A stretch of 64,000 bases of DNA from Herbaspirillum sp. ASV7 (GTDB lineage: Bacteria; Pseudomonadota; Gammaproteobacteria; Burkholderiales; Burkholderiaceae_D). Both the position numbers and the translations under genes were made by a program. The notes under the pieces are model-generated. The model searched no databases. It was given only the letters and a program-made list of their open reading frames with translations, and was not told where the DNA came from. The stretch covers positions 1 through 64,000 of the forward strand of contig NZ_JAELUH010000003.1 of NCBI RefSeq assembly GCF_016429215.1. Reading direction: 5' to 3'. Every line of letters begins with the position of its first letter. Position 1 is the first letter of the stretch. Positions 7,136-14,331 of the stretch are shown here, piece after piece.

Positions 7136-7441
7136 TCAGCGATACCAGTACGGTGGCGGCGGCGGACGATGCCAGTGGCGATGATGACCACGATAGTAGT
7201 CACGCTCCACATAGACCGGTGCCGGGTTGACATAGTAGACCGGTGCCGGGCTCACCACCACCGGCGGCGGCGCGTAGACCGGGGCCGGCTGCACATACAC
7301 GGGTTGCGGAGCCACGTAGGCACCCGGCACGCCGATATTGACCCCGATCGAGACATGTCCGGCCATGGCCGGCGCAGCAGACAGGCCGGCCACTGCAGCC
7401 ACAACGGCCATGCCGGCAATCATGGAAATCGACTTATTCAC
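7136..7441 (-). CDS. Exported Pro/Tyr/Val-rich repeat protein
   Basis: A 101-residue exported protein. The GTG start has an ideal GAGGAG sequence 5 nt upstream. The signal peptide ends near PAMAGHVS. The mature part has repeated P-A-P-V-Y units (QPVYVQPAPVYAPPP, then SPAPVYYVNPAPVYVE) and a His/Arg/Pro-rich tail (RGHHRHWHRPPPPPYWYR). Such low-complexity PXXP proteins are common in Burkholderiales and unstudied; the His-rich tail could bind metal, which is speculation. Confidence 0.75.
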   Translation of the reverse strand: MNKSISMIAGMAVVAAVAGLSAAPAMAGHVSIGVNIGVPGAYVAPQPVYVQPAPVYAPPPVVVSPAPVYYVNPAPVYVERDYYRGHHRHWHRPPPPPYWYR

Positions 7442-7527
7442 GTTAGCTCCTCGTTGTTCTGGAATCCGTAGCGTGAATATAGCCCCGCGAACCTGACACT
7501 TCTAGCCCAAAGCCGTAAGGTTTGTAA

Positions 7528-7557
7528 GCAAATGCTTCACAACTGCGAAGCATTTGC
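7528..7557 (-). terminator. Hairpin downstream of ribH
   Basis: GCAAATGCTTC and its exact complement (11 bp) flank an 8-base loop, 30 bp beyond the ribH stop. A T-run is weak on the minus strand, so intrinsic termination is plausible but not certain. Confidence 0.55.
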
Positions 7558-7587
7558 TGAAGCATCAAGCCAAGAAACGCACTCTCT

Positions 7588-8103
7588 TCACGCTGCGTTC
7601 AAGCTGGCTTGCGACGCCCCTCCTGCCCGCACCTGCGCCAGCTTGGCTACGGTGGTGGCGCACGCCTGCGCCGCCTCGCGGCCCTTGACCAGGAAATGCG
7701 CGTGGAAGTAATCGTGATGTTCGCTGTGCGAATGGAAATGATGCGGCGTCAGTACGGCCGAAAATACCGGCACTTCGGTATCGAGCTGCACTTGCATCAG
7801 CGCCGAGATGACCGATTGAGCGACGAAGTCGTGGCGATAGATACCGCCATCGACCACCAGACCGCTGGCGACGATGCCGGCGTACTTGCCGGTCTTGGCC
7901 AGTACCTTGGCATGCAGCGGGATCTCGAAGGCGCCAGGCAATTCGAAGAAATCGATGCTGGACACCGGCCAGCCCAGCTTGCCCATCTCCTCGGTGAAGG
8001 CGATGCGGCATTGGTCGACGATATCCTTGTGCCAGCAAGCCTGGATGAAGGCGATACGTTGACCAGCATGGGAAGCGACTGCGGAAAGATGCGATTGAGA
8101 CAT
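7588..8103 (-). CDS. ribH: 6,7-dimethyl-8-ribityllumazine synthase
   Basis: A 171-residue enzyme that condenses 5-amino-6-ribitylaminouracil with dihydroxybutanone phosphate in riboflavin synthesis. Family features visible are FELPGAFEIPLHAK, SGLVVDGGIYRHDFVA and the HHFHSHSEHHDYF segment near the active site. The sequence resembles stand-alone type II lumazine synthases (RibH2, decameric in Brucella), because it lacks the common GAVIRG-type motif of type I enzymes. It is preceded by an FMN riboswitch about 90 bp upstream of the start and by an AGGAG sequence. A second, conventional ribH is probably elsewhere in the genome; that is inference. Confidence 0.9.
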   Translation of the reverse strand: MSQSHLSAVASHAGQRIAFIQACWHKDIVDQCRIAFTEEMGKLGWPVSSIDFFELPGAFEIPLHAKVLAKTGKYAGIVASGLVVDGGIYRHDFVAQSVISALMQVQLDTEVPVFSAVLTPHHFHSHSEHHDYFHAHFLVKGREAAQACATTVAKLAQVRAGGASQASLNAA

Positions 8104-8194
8104 GGGTTCAGGACTCCTGTTCGATGAATAAACAGGGCGCTGGAATGCGCGGCCGCACGCACGCTGCTGCGCAGCGCACGATGCCGTTCATCCC

Positions 8195-8357
8195 GTTCTC
8201 TTTCATCCGGACTGTGACCGTCGGCCCTGGAATCACACCAGGTCTGCTGACCCCGGCTCACCGATGACGGTAATCCGGGCGCTCGCGGGCTACAGGCTGC
8301 GCCGGGAGGCCTCGCCTGATTACCGCCGGTGGGGAGTTTCGCCCCGCCCCGAGAACT
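8195..8357 (-). promoter_or_regulatory. FMN riboswitch (RFN element)
   Basis: Read on the minus strand, it shows the conserved RFN blocks in order: GGGGCGAAACTCCCCACCGG, CGGTAATC, AGCCCGCGAGCGCC, a GATTACCGTCA block, GGTGAGCCGGGGTCAGCAGA, CTGGTGTGATTCCAGGGCCG and ACGGTCACAGTCCGGATGAA. It precedes ribH. The spacer to ribH contains complementary GC-rich segments that could form the expression platform, so FMN would repress ribH. Confidence 0.95.
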
Positions 8358-8453
8358 TGTTGCTGCGCAGCGGATGCAAGACCGGCCACAGCAGCAAGCG
8401 GGACTTTAGCATGGATGAAAAAATGCTGCAGACCGCAAGGCCCTGATATGAAC

Positions 8454-10094
8454 TCAGGCGCCCTGCCCGACCGCGTCCAGCATGCCACGTGCGATCTCGC
8501 GCTCGCCCATGATGACGCGCTGGGCACCATGTTTTTCGAGGTGCTCGATCTCGGCATCCGAATGGGCGCGCGCCACCACCTGCAAGGACGGATTGGCGGC
8601 CAGCGCACGCTCGATCAGTTGCCCGGCCTCGAAGACTTCCGGAATCGCCACCAGCAGCCAGCTGGCGCGTTCGATGGCAGCCGCCTGGAGCAGGTCGGCC
8701 TCGACGGCATTGCCGTAGAGCGCAGGGATGCCTTCGGCGCGCAGGGCCTCCAGGCTCTCCAGTTGCGCCTCGATCACCACGAAGGGCCGCCCCTGTTGCC
8801 GCAATTGCTCGCCGATGCCACGCCCCACGCGGCCGTAACCGACCAGCACCACATGTCCGCTCAGGTCGACTTCCTGTACCACGTCGCCCGGCTGGGCGGG
8901 CGCGGCATCGCCGCCTTCGAAGCGGTCCAGCAGCGAGAACAGCAGCGGATTGACCAGGATGGAGAGGATGGCCCCGCCCAGGATCAGGTCGCGCGCCATC
9001 GGCGAGAGCAGGTCCAGCGACAGGCCCAGGGTGGCCAGGATGAAGGAAAATTCACCGATCTGCGCCAGGCTGGCCGAGATGGTCATGGCCGTCGAATTGG
9101 GGTGACCGAAGGCGCGCACGATCAGCCACGCCGCCAGCGACTTGCCGACCACGATGATGAGCACCGTGGCCAGCACCAGCAGGGGTTCGCGTACCAGGAT
9201 GGAGGGGTCGAAGAGCATGCCCACCGAGACGAAGAACAGCACCGAGAAGGCATCGCGCAAGGGCAACGATTCCTCGGCGGCGCGATGGCTCAGCTCCGAC
9301 TCCGACAGGATCATGCCGGCGAAGAAGGCCCCCAGCGCAAAGGACACCCCGAACACATAGGCCGACCCCAGCGCGAAGCCCAAAGCGATGGCCAACACGG
9401 CCAGGCGGAACAGCTCGCGCGAGCCGGTGTCGGCGATACGCTCCAGGATCCAGGGAATGACACGGCGCCCGACGATCAACATCACCGCCACGAAGGCCAC
9501 CACCTTGCCCAGTGTCATGCCCAGCGTCAGCAGCAAGGCATTGCCGCTCATGGCCTCACCCTTGCCCCCCAGGATGCCGGAGAGCGCCGGGATCAGCACC
9601 AGCGCCAACACCATGGCGATATCCTCGACGATGAGCCAGCCCACCGCGATGCGGCCGCGCTTGGTCTCCACCAGCCGGCGCTCCTGCAGGGCGGTCAACA
9701 GCACCACGGTGCTGGCCACCGACAGCGCCAGGCCGAACAGGAAGCCCTCGTCAAAGGGCCAGCCCAGTATCCAGCCCAGCCCCATGCCGAGCAAGGTGGC
9801 AATGGCGATCTGCGCCACCGCGCCGGGGATGGCGATGTTCTTCACCGACAGCAGGTCCTTGAGCGAGAAATGCAGCCCCACCCCGAACATCAACAGGATC
9901 ACCCCGATCTCGGCCAGTTCCTGCGCCAGGTCGGCATCGCCCACAAACCCGGGCGTGAAGGGGCCGATGGCGATACCGGCGACCAGGTAGCCGATCAACG
10001 GTGGCATGCGCAAGCGATGTGCGAGCGTGCCGAAGATGAAAGCCAGGACCAGGCCGCCGACGATGGTGGCAATGAGCGGAGTGTGATGGGGCAT
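8454..10094 (-). CDS. ybaL: YbaL-type K+/cation:proton antiporter (CPA2 family) with RCK domain
   Basis: A 546-residue inner-membrane protein. Residues 1-390 form about 12 membrane segments of the monovalent cation:proton antiporter-2 family (MPPLIGYLVAGIAIGPFTPG near the N-terminus; GVILLMFGVGLHFSLKDL next). The C-terminal part has an RCK/TrkA-N nucleotide-binding fold starting HVVLVGYGRVGRGIGEQLRQ. E. coli YbaL (558 aa) has the same order, and KefB/KefC are related. It probably exchanges K+ or Na+ for H+ under nucleotide control. Single-gene unit with 150 bp to htpX. Confidence 0.87.
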   Translation of the reverse strand: MPHHTPLIATIVGGLVLAFIFGTLAHRLRMPPLIGYLVAGIAIGPFTPGFVGDADLAQELAEIGVILLMFGVGLHFSLKDLLSVKNIAIPGAVAQIAIATLLGMGLGWILGWPFDEGFLFGLALSVASTVVLLTALQERRLVETKRGRIAVGWLIVEDIAMVLALVLIPALSGILGGKGEAMSGNALLLTLGMTLGKVVAFVAVMLIVGRRVIPWILERIADTGSRELFRLAVLAIALGFALGSAYVFGVSFALGAFFAGMILSESELSHRAAEESLPLRDAFSVLFFVSVGMLFDPSILVREPLLVLATVLIIVVGKSLAAWLIVRAFGHPNSTAMTISASLAQIGEFSFILATLGLSLDLLSPMARDLILGGAILSILVNPLLFSLLDRFEGGDAAPAQPGDVVQEVDLSGHVVLVGYGRVGRGIGEQLRQQGRPFVVIEAQLESLEALRAEGIPALYGNAVEADLLQAAAIERASWLLVAIPEVFEAGQLIERALAANPSLQVVARAHSDAEIEHLEKHGAQRVIMGEREIARGMLDAVGQGA

Positions 10095-10245
10095 CAGTCA
10101 GGGTTCCTTTCTAGGTGGATGAGTTGTTGGAGATGACTGGGAAGGAATGGCACCGACGGCCAGGCCAAGACTAACACGGCCGCCGGCAGGAGTGCCTCCC
10201 TGCGACGCATGGCGTGGTGTCGCAGGGAGCATGCGGCCGCGGCGA

Positions 10246-11124
10246 TCAGCGGCGCGCTTGCAGGGCGGCGATGCGCGACTCCAGCGAAGGATGGCTGGAG
10301 AACAGCCCCATCCAGGATTCACGGCCGGAAATGCCCGAGGCCTGCAGGTTCTGCGGCAAGCCATCGGACTGCATGCCGCCGAGACGCTGCAGCGCATTGA
10401 TCATCGGCACATTGGAGCCCATTAGCGAGGCGGCACCGGCATCGGCCCGGTACTCGCGCTGACGCGAGAAGTACATGACGATGATGCTGGCCAGGATGCC
10501 GAAGACGATCTCGCAGACGAAGACCGTGACCATGTAGGCGATGCCGGGGCCGTTATTTTCCTCGTTATTGCGGCGCAGGAAGGAGTCCACGAAGTAGCCG
10601 ACGATACGCGCAAAAAACATCACGAAGGTATTGACCACGCCCTGGATCAGCGTGAGCGTGACCATGTCGCCATTGGCGATGTGCGCCACCTCGTGGGCCA
10701 GCACGGCCTCGACCTCGTCCTTGGTCATGCCCTGCAGCAGGCCCGTGGACACCGCCACCAGCGAATTGCTCTTGCTGGCGCCGGTGGCAAAGGCATTGGG
10801 CGGGCCGTCATAGACCGCCACCTCCGGCATGGGCAGCTGGGCGCGGGTCGCCAGGTTCTGCACCGTCTGCACCAGCCACAGCTCGGTGGAATTCTGGGGT
10901 TGTTCGATCACCCGCGCACCGGTGGACCACTTGGCGATCGTCTTGGACATGAACAGGGAAATGAAGGAACCACCAAAGCCCATCAGGCCGCAGAACACCA
11001 GCAGCATGCCGAAGTTCAGGCCATTGGCGGTCAGGTAGCGATTCACGCCCAGCAGGCTGGCGGTGACGCTGAGCACCAGCATCACGGCGAGGTTGGTAAC
11101 GAGGAACAGAACAATGCGTTTCAT
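10246..11124 (-). CDS. htpX: Membrane metalloprotease HtpX
   Basis: A 292-residue M48-family zinc protease of the inner membrane, acting with FtsH in membrane protein quality control. The zinc motif is HEVAH (His144, Glu145, His148), with a conserved [12 protein letters not shown] segment supplying the third ligand. N-terminal membrane helices cover about residues 5-20 and 38-58, with two more after the active site. The ATG at 11124 ([10 protein letters not shown]) was chosen over an upstream frame extension that lacks family similarity. It is often induced by envelope or heat stress in other bacteria. Confidence 0.94.
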   Translation of the reverse strand: MKRIVLFLVTNLAVMLVLSVTASLLGVNRYLTANGLNFGMLLVFCGLMGFGGSFISLFMSKTIAKWSTGARVIEQPQNSTELWLVQTVQNLATRAQLPMPEVAVYDGPPNAFATGASKSNSLVAVSTGLLQGMTKDEVEAVLAHEVAHIANGDMVTLTLIQGVVNTFVMFFARIVGYFVDSFLRRNNEENNGPGIAYMVTVFVCEIVFGILASIIVMYFSRQREYRADAGAASLMGSNVPMINALQRLGGMQSDGLPQNLQASGISGRESWMGLFSSHPSLESRIAALQARR

Positions 11125-11285
11125 GATTTTTCCTGTAGCGGTAGAGCAAAGGGAAGCCGCCGGGTGCTGGCCGCGGCGTGGGTCTTGCGATTCGGGCGGG
11201 GGAAGGCGCAGCGGGTACAACAGCTACCCGAGGGCGCGCGAGGTGGCACATCCCCTCAAGGGGGCCGCGTTCACGCGCCAGGCGC

Positions 11286-11675
11286 TCAGGCCAGTGGTGG
11301 CGGCCGCAGCTGGTCGCGCAGGTAGGACGGCCAGCTCAGTGGCGTCAGGAAGGCATGGGGAAACGGTTGCCAGAAGGCTTGTGGCGTGGCGATGCGGGTG
11401 GGCAGCGTAGGGTCTTCCAGGTCGCCCTGGAGGGAGGACGGCTCTTCGTCGCCCTCATTGCCGTCGTCGCCCGCCATTGCCAGCGCCAGCGGCTCCACCG
11501 CTTCAGCTGGCGCCGCGTGGACATGATGCATCGCGACAACACCGGCAGCCGATGCGGTGCCGGCCGTCCCGGCAGAATGCCGCTGCACAGCCTGCGGCGG
11601 CTGTGACTGTCCGGACGCGGCCAGCAATGGCAGCGGGATCAGGAAGGTCAACAGCAACAGCAGCACAAGGCGCAT
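11286..11675 (-). CDS. Hypothetical exported protein, 129 aa
   Basis: Start chosen at 11675, where AAGGA lies 6 nt upstream and a clear signal peptide follows (MRLVLLLLLTFLIPLPLLAA). A longer frame to 11720 lacks both. The mature part is Ala/Gly/Glu-rich and low in complexity, ending in FWQPFPHAFLTPLSWPSYLR. No domain recognised. It stands alone between htpX and the diguanylate cyclase operon. Confidence 0.6.
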   Translation of the reverse strand: MRLVLLLLLTFLIPLPLLAASGQSQPPQAVQRHSAGTAGTASAAGVVAMHHVHAAPAEAVEPLALAMAGDDGNEGDEEPSSLQGDLEDPTLPTRIATPQAFWQPFPHAFLTPLSWPSYLRDQLRPPPLA

Positions 11676-11785
11676 CAGGTCCTTACTTGGAAGAAATGTT
11701 GTCAGCTTTTCGTCAGCCATGACGGAGCGGCATTATACGCATTTTTGCCCAGGATTCGGGCAGCCCGGCACAAGCCCCACCCGAG

Positions 11786-11820
11786 TTATCCACAAAAACT
11801 GTGAACAACTCTGTTGATAA
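11786..11820. promoter_or_regulatory. Cluster of DnaA-box-like sequences
   Basis: A consensus DnaA box TTATCCACA (11786-11794) is followed by TGTGAACAA (11800-11808) and TGTTGATAA (11812-11820), which are one-mismatch boxes on the other strand. They sit in an AT-richer gap with no origin genes nearby. Confidence 0.4.
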
Positions 11821-11916
11821 GCAATCGACAGGTTTCTGACAAGCCTGATAGACAAGGGTTTCCAATAAATTGCCCTAGTTTTGGACAAATATGAAGGAAC
11901 AGGCAGAACCGCCCCC

Positions 11917-12879
11917 TCAGTCGGTGGCCACCACCTTGTTGCGCCCGCCCAGCTTGGCGCGATAGAGAGCCGCATCGGCAGCGGTCATCAGTTGCCGGCC
12001 CTCTTCCTGTGTGACGGTTTGGCGCGTGCAGACGCCGACGCTGATGCTGACTTCGCGTGCGGCCAGCGACTTGGCATGCGGTTCGGCCAGCTTGCGCACG
12101 CTCTCGCGCAGCAGTTCACCGACGTCGGCGGCCTCGGCCTGCTCCAGGCCGCTCATGAGGATGACGAATTCTTCGCCGCCATAACGCGCCAGGATATCGG
12201 TGGGGCTCCTGAGCTGGCTGCGCAGCGCCTCGGCCACGCGTTTGAGCACGCGGTCGCCGCCGCCATGTCCATAGTGGTCGTTGTATTGCTTGAAATAATC
12301 GATGTCGACCATGAACAGCGACAGGCTGCTGCCTTCGCGGGCCGCCAATTGCAGCGCGAGCGTGAAGTTCTCGTCGAAGAAGCGGCGGTTGTTCACTCCC
12401 GTGAGGCCATCGGTGACGACCTGCCGCTTGAGCACCTCGGATCGGGACAGCAGCATCTTTTCCCGCTTCACCGAATTGCTGGCATCGGAGACCTGGATCA
12501 GACAGCAACGGCTGCCATCGGCATTGTCGATCGGCGTCATCACCACCGATTGCGCCATCCGCACCGGTGCCTCGCCCGGTGTGCTTGCAGCATCCACATA
12601 CAACGGCAAGGGCGAGCGATGCAAGGCGCTGGAGAGGATGGCCGGCAGGCCATAGGTGATGGTATTGCTCAGGGCGCGCAGCAAGCCCGGCGCCAGTTGC
12701 GGATTGAACAGCGAGATGAAGTTGGCTTGCAGCGCATCCTGCGCGGACATGTGGCTGTGACGTGCCATCCAGCGGTTCCAGAGCAGGATGTTGAAGTCTT
12801 GGTCCAGCATGATCAATCCGACATTCAGATTGTCATAGACATCTTCAACGCGAAAGCGGCCTGGAACGAAACTGCTCAT
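11917..12879 (-). CDS. PAS-GGDEF diguanylate cyclase
   Basis: A 320-residue protein that should make cyclic di-GMP. Residues ~10-130 form a PAS-like sensor (NVGLIMLDQDFNILLWNRWM). The GGDEF domain covers ~155-320, with signatures TDGLTGVNNRRFFDE and the active-site motif GGEEF. No membrane segment, so it is cytoplasmic. It starts 4 bp inside the end of the cheC gene, which follows the cheY-like gene, so the three form one operon. This arrangement suggests a phosphorylation-controlled c-di-GMP output. Confidence 0.92.
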   Translation of the reverse strand: MSSFVPGRFRVEDVYDNLNVGLIMLDQDFNILLWNRWMARHSHMSAQDALQANFISLFNPQLAPGLLRALSNTITYGLPAILSSALHRSPLPLYVDAASTPGEAPVRMAQSVVMTPIDNADGSRCCLIQVSDASNSVKREKMLLSRSEVLKRQVVTDGLTGVNNRRFFDENFTLALQLAAREGSSLSLFMVDIDYFKQYNDHYGHGGGDRVLKRVAEALRSQLRSPTDILARYGGEEFVILMSGLEQAEAADVGELLRESVRKLAEPHAKSLAAREVSISVGVCTRQTVTQEEGRQLMTAADAALYRAKLGGRNKVVATD

Positions 12880-13499
12880 GTCAATTGGATCTTGTTCAGG
12901 TACCGCTGGAGATGAGTCACCAATCCGTTGAGCGAGGTCGAGCTCAGCAGGAAGATCAGGTGGCCGTCGGTCTGGTGCTTTTCGATCACCAGGTCGATGT
13001 GCAACACCAGCACATAGGTATCGTCGGTTTCGCCGGTGGCCAGACGGGTCGATATCTCGGCCGGCGACGACACCACATAATGCGGCAGGGAACTGTTGAG
13101 CGTGATGTCGAGCATGTCCGCCATGGCCGACAGGCAGGCATTGAGGATGATGTTGCCCAGCTCGCACATGGCTTCGCGCTCGAACTCGGCCAGCTCGTCC
13201 AGACTCATCTGCGAGCCCATCATGTCGCGCACGATCTCCAGCGCCCGCTCCTCGGTGAAGAGCAGCACCGCCTCGGCGTCGAAGGGGCCGTCGAATTTCT
13301 GGCTGACCGTGGCAAAGCGCCCCGGCACGCTGGGCAGGATGCGTTCATCGACATCGCGGGTGCGCAAGACTTCCACCGCAGGGACCGACAGCCTGACCTC
13401 GTCGCCGACGATTTCCGACAGGCTCAAGGCAGCCCGGCCAGCACCGACGTTGAAGATCTCGGTGAGCGCATCACGTTCCATCTCGGAGAGAATGCTCAC
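12876..13499 (-). CDS. cheC: CheC-type CheY-P phosphatase
   Basis: A 207-residue member of the CheC/CheX/FliY family, which dephosphorylates CheY-like regulators. Both phosphatase helices are present: DALTEIFNVGAGRAA near residues 10-24 and REAMCELGNIILNACLSAM near 108-126, each with the E-x2-N pair. CheC proteins are less common in betaproteobacteria than CheZ. Here the neighbour it probably acts on is the response regulator encoded immediately upstream (4-bp overlap). Confidence 0.88.
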   Translation of the reverse strand: MSILSEMERDALTEIFNVGAGRAALSLSEIVGDEVRLSVPAVEVLRTRDVDERILPSVPGRFATVSQKFDGPFDAEAVLLFTEERALEIVRDMMGSQMSLDELAEFEREAMCELGNIILNACLSAMADMLDITLNSSLPHYVVSSPAEISTRLATGETDDTYVLVLHIDLVIEKHQTDGHLIFLLSSTSLNGLVTHLQRYLNKIQLT

Positions 13500-13879
13500 G
13501 CGCCCCCCTTGAAATGCTGCAGCGCCTGGCCGATCGATTTTTCGGTGACCGGCTTGGCCACGAACACCGCGCCCAGCTGATGGGCTCGCGACTGCACGGT
13601 TTCCTGGATGTTGGCCGAGAAGATGGCGATGCGCACCGCCGGGTGGGATTGCAGGATCCGTGCGGCCGCGTCGGTACCCGGCATGCCGGGCATGTTGATA
13701 TCCATGGTGCAGTAATCCGGCACCGCTTTTTCCACCAGGGCGATGGCTTCCTCGCCGGTGCCCGCTTCCATCACCGCCCAGTCGGGATGCACGGCCAGCA
13801 CGTGGGCCTTGATCACCATCCTTGATACCTTGCTGTCGTCAACGATCAGGATCGTCTTGCCAGAGTCATTCATCGCCAT
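13496..13879 (-). CDS. CheY-like single-domain response regulator
   Basis: A receiver-only protein of 127 residues. It has the acidic pair ILIVDDSK, the phosphoacceptor Asp in CTMDINMPGMPG, Ser in IFSANIQ and Lys in VAKPVTEKS. The ATG at 13879 follows a GGGGAA sequence; an upstream TTG at 13894 is possible. It is the first gene of the regulator-cheC-GGDEF operon and so is the likely phosphorylation input. No histidine kinase is adjacent, so its donor is unknown. Confidence 0.9.
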   Translation of the reverse strand: MAMNDSGKTILIVDDSKVSRMVIKAHVLAVHPDWAVMEAGTGEEAIALVEKAVPDYCTMDINMPGMPGTDAAARILQSHPAVRIAIFSANIQETVQSRAHQLGAVFVAKPVTEKSIGQALQHFKGGA

Positions 13880-14021
13880 CTCGCTATTCCCCAAAACTGA
13901 CTATTACTGACAAATTGTCAGATGCACAAGAATGATAATTCAAAATTATCACCCGCCCTATGAGGAAATTCCTGAGGAGAGGCGGCTCCCAGCTGATGAG
14001 ACTTGAAAACGGGACATAAAA

Positions 14022-14054
14022 AAAGAGACCCGCAGGTCTCTTTCGGGTCTCTTT
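14022..14054 (-). terminator. Terminator of the cstA-ybdD operon
   Basis: On the minus strand AAAGAGACC-TGCG-GGTCTCTTT is followed by a run of seven T. A second copy of the same arm (CGGGTCTCTTT at 14044-14054) allows an alternative 11-bp stem. Confidence 0.85.
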
Positions 14055-14092
14055 CGGGCCTCTTGTAATCTGGCCATGCCAGCTTTGCGGCA

Positions 14093-14308
14093 TCAGCAGC
14101 AGCGCCCTACCCGGCCCTTGCCGCCGTAGCGCGCCTCCTGCCTTTCGCGAAAGAACTCCTCGTAGCTCATCACGCAACGGTCCGGATGGGCCTGTTTCAT
14201 GTGAGTCACATAGGTGTCGTATTCCGGCACGCCGACCATCAGGTTGAGCGTGCGCCCCACCTGGCGTCGCCAGGCCAGCAGTTGCGCCAGGGCGCCAGGC
14301 TTGCTCAT
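14093..14308 (-). CDS. ybdD: YbdD/YjiX family small protein
   Basis: A 71-residue protein of the YbdD/YjiX family (DUF466), which is commonly encoded directly after cstA or btsT. The start at 14308 has AGGAGG 7 nt upstream. Typical features are the W-R-x-V-G-R-T-L-N-x-M-V-G-V-P-x-Y start, a HPDRCVMSYEEFFRERQEARYG segment and a Cys-Cys end. It probably supports the pyruvate/peptide transporter encoded upstream, but the molecular role is unsettled. Confidence 0.9.
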   Translation of the reverse strand: MSKPGALAQLLAWRRQVGRTLNLMVGVPEYDTYVTHMKQAHPDRCVMSYEEFFRERQEARYGGKGRVGRCC

Positions 14309-14331
14309 GACAGGTCCTCCTGTTGATGTTG

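Noticed and set aside
8415-10136. A plus-strand open frame of 573 codons opposite the antiporter gene
   Set aside because: His/Gln/Asp-rich shadow of the ybaL-like membrane protein.
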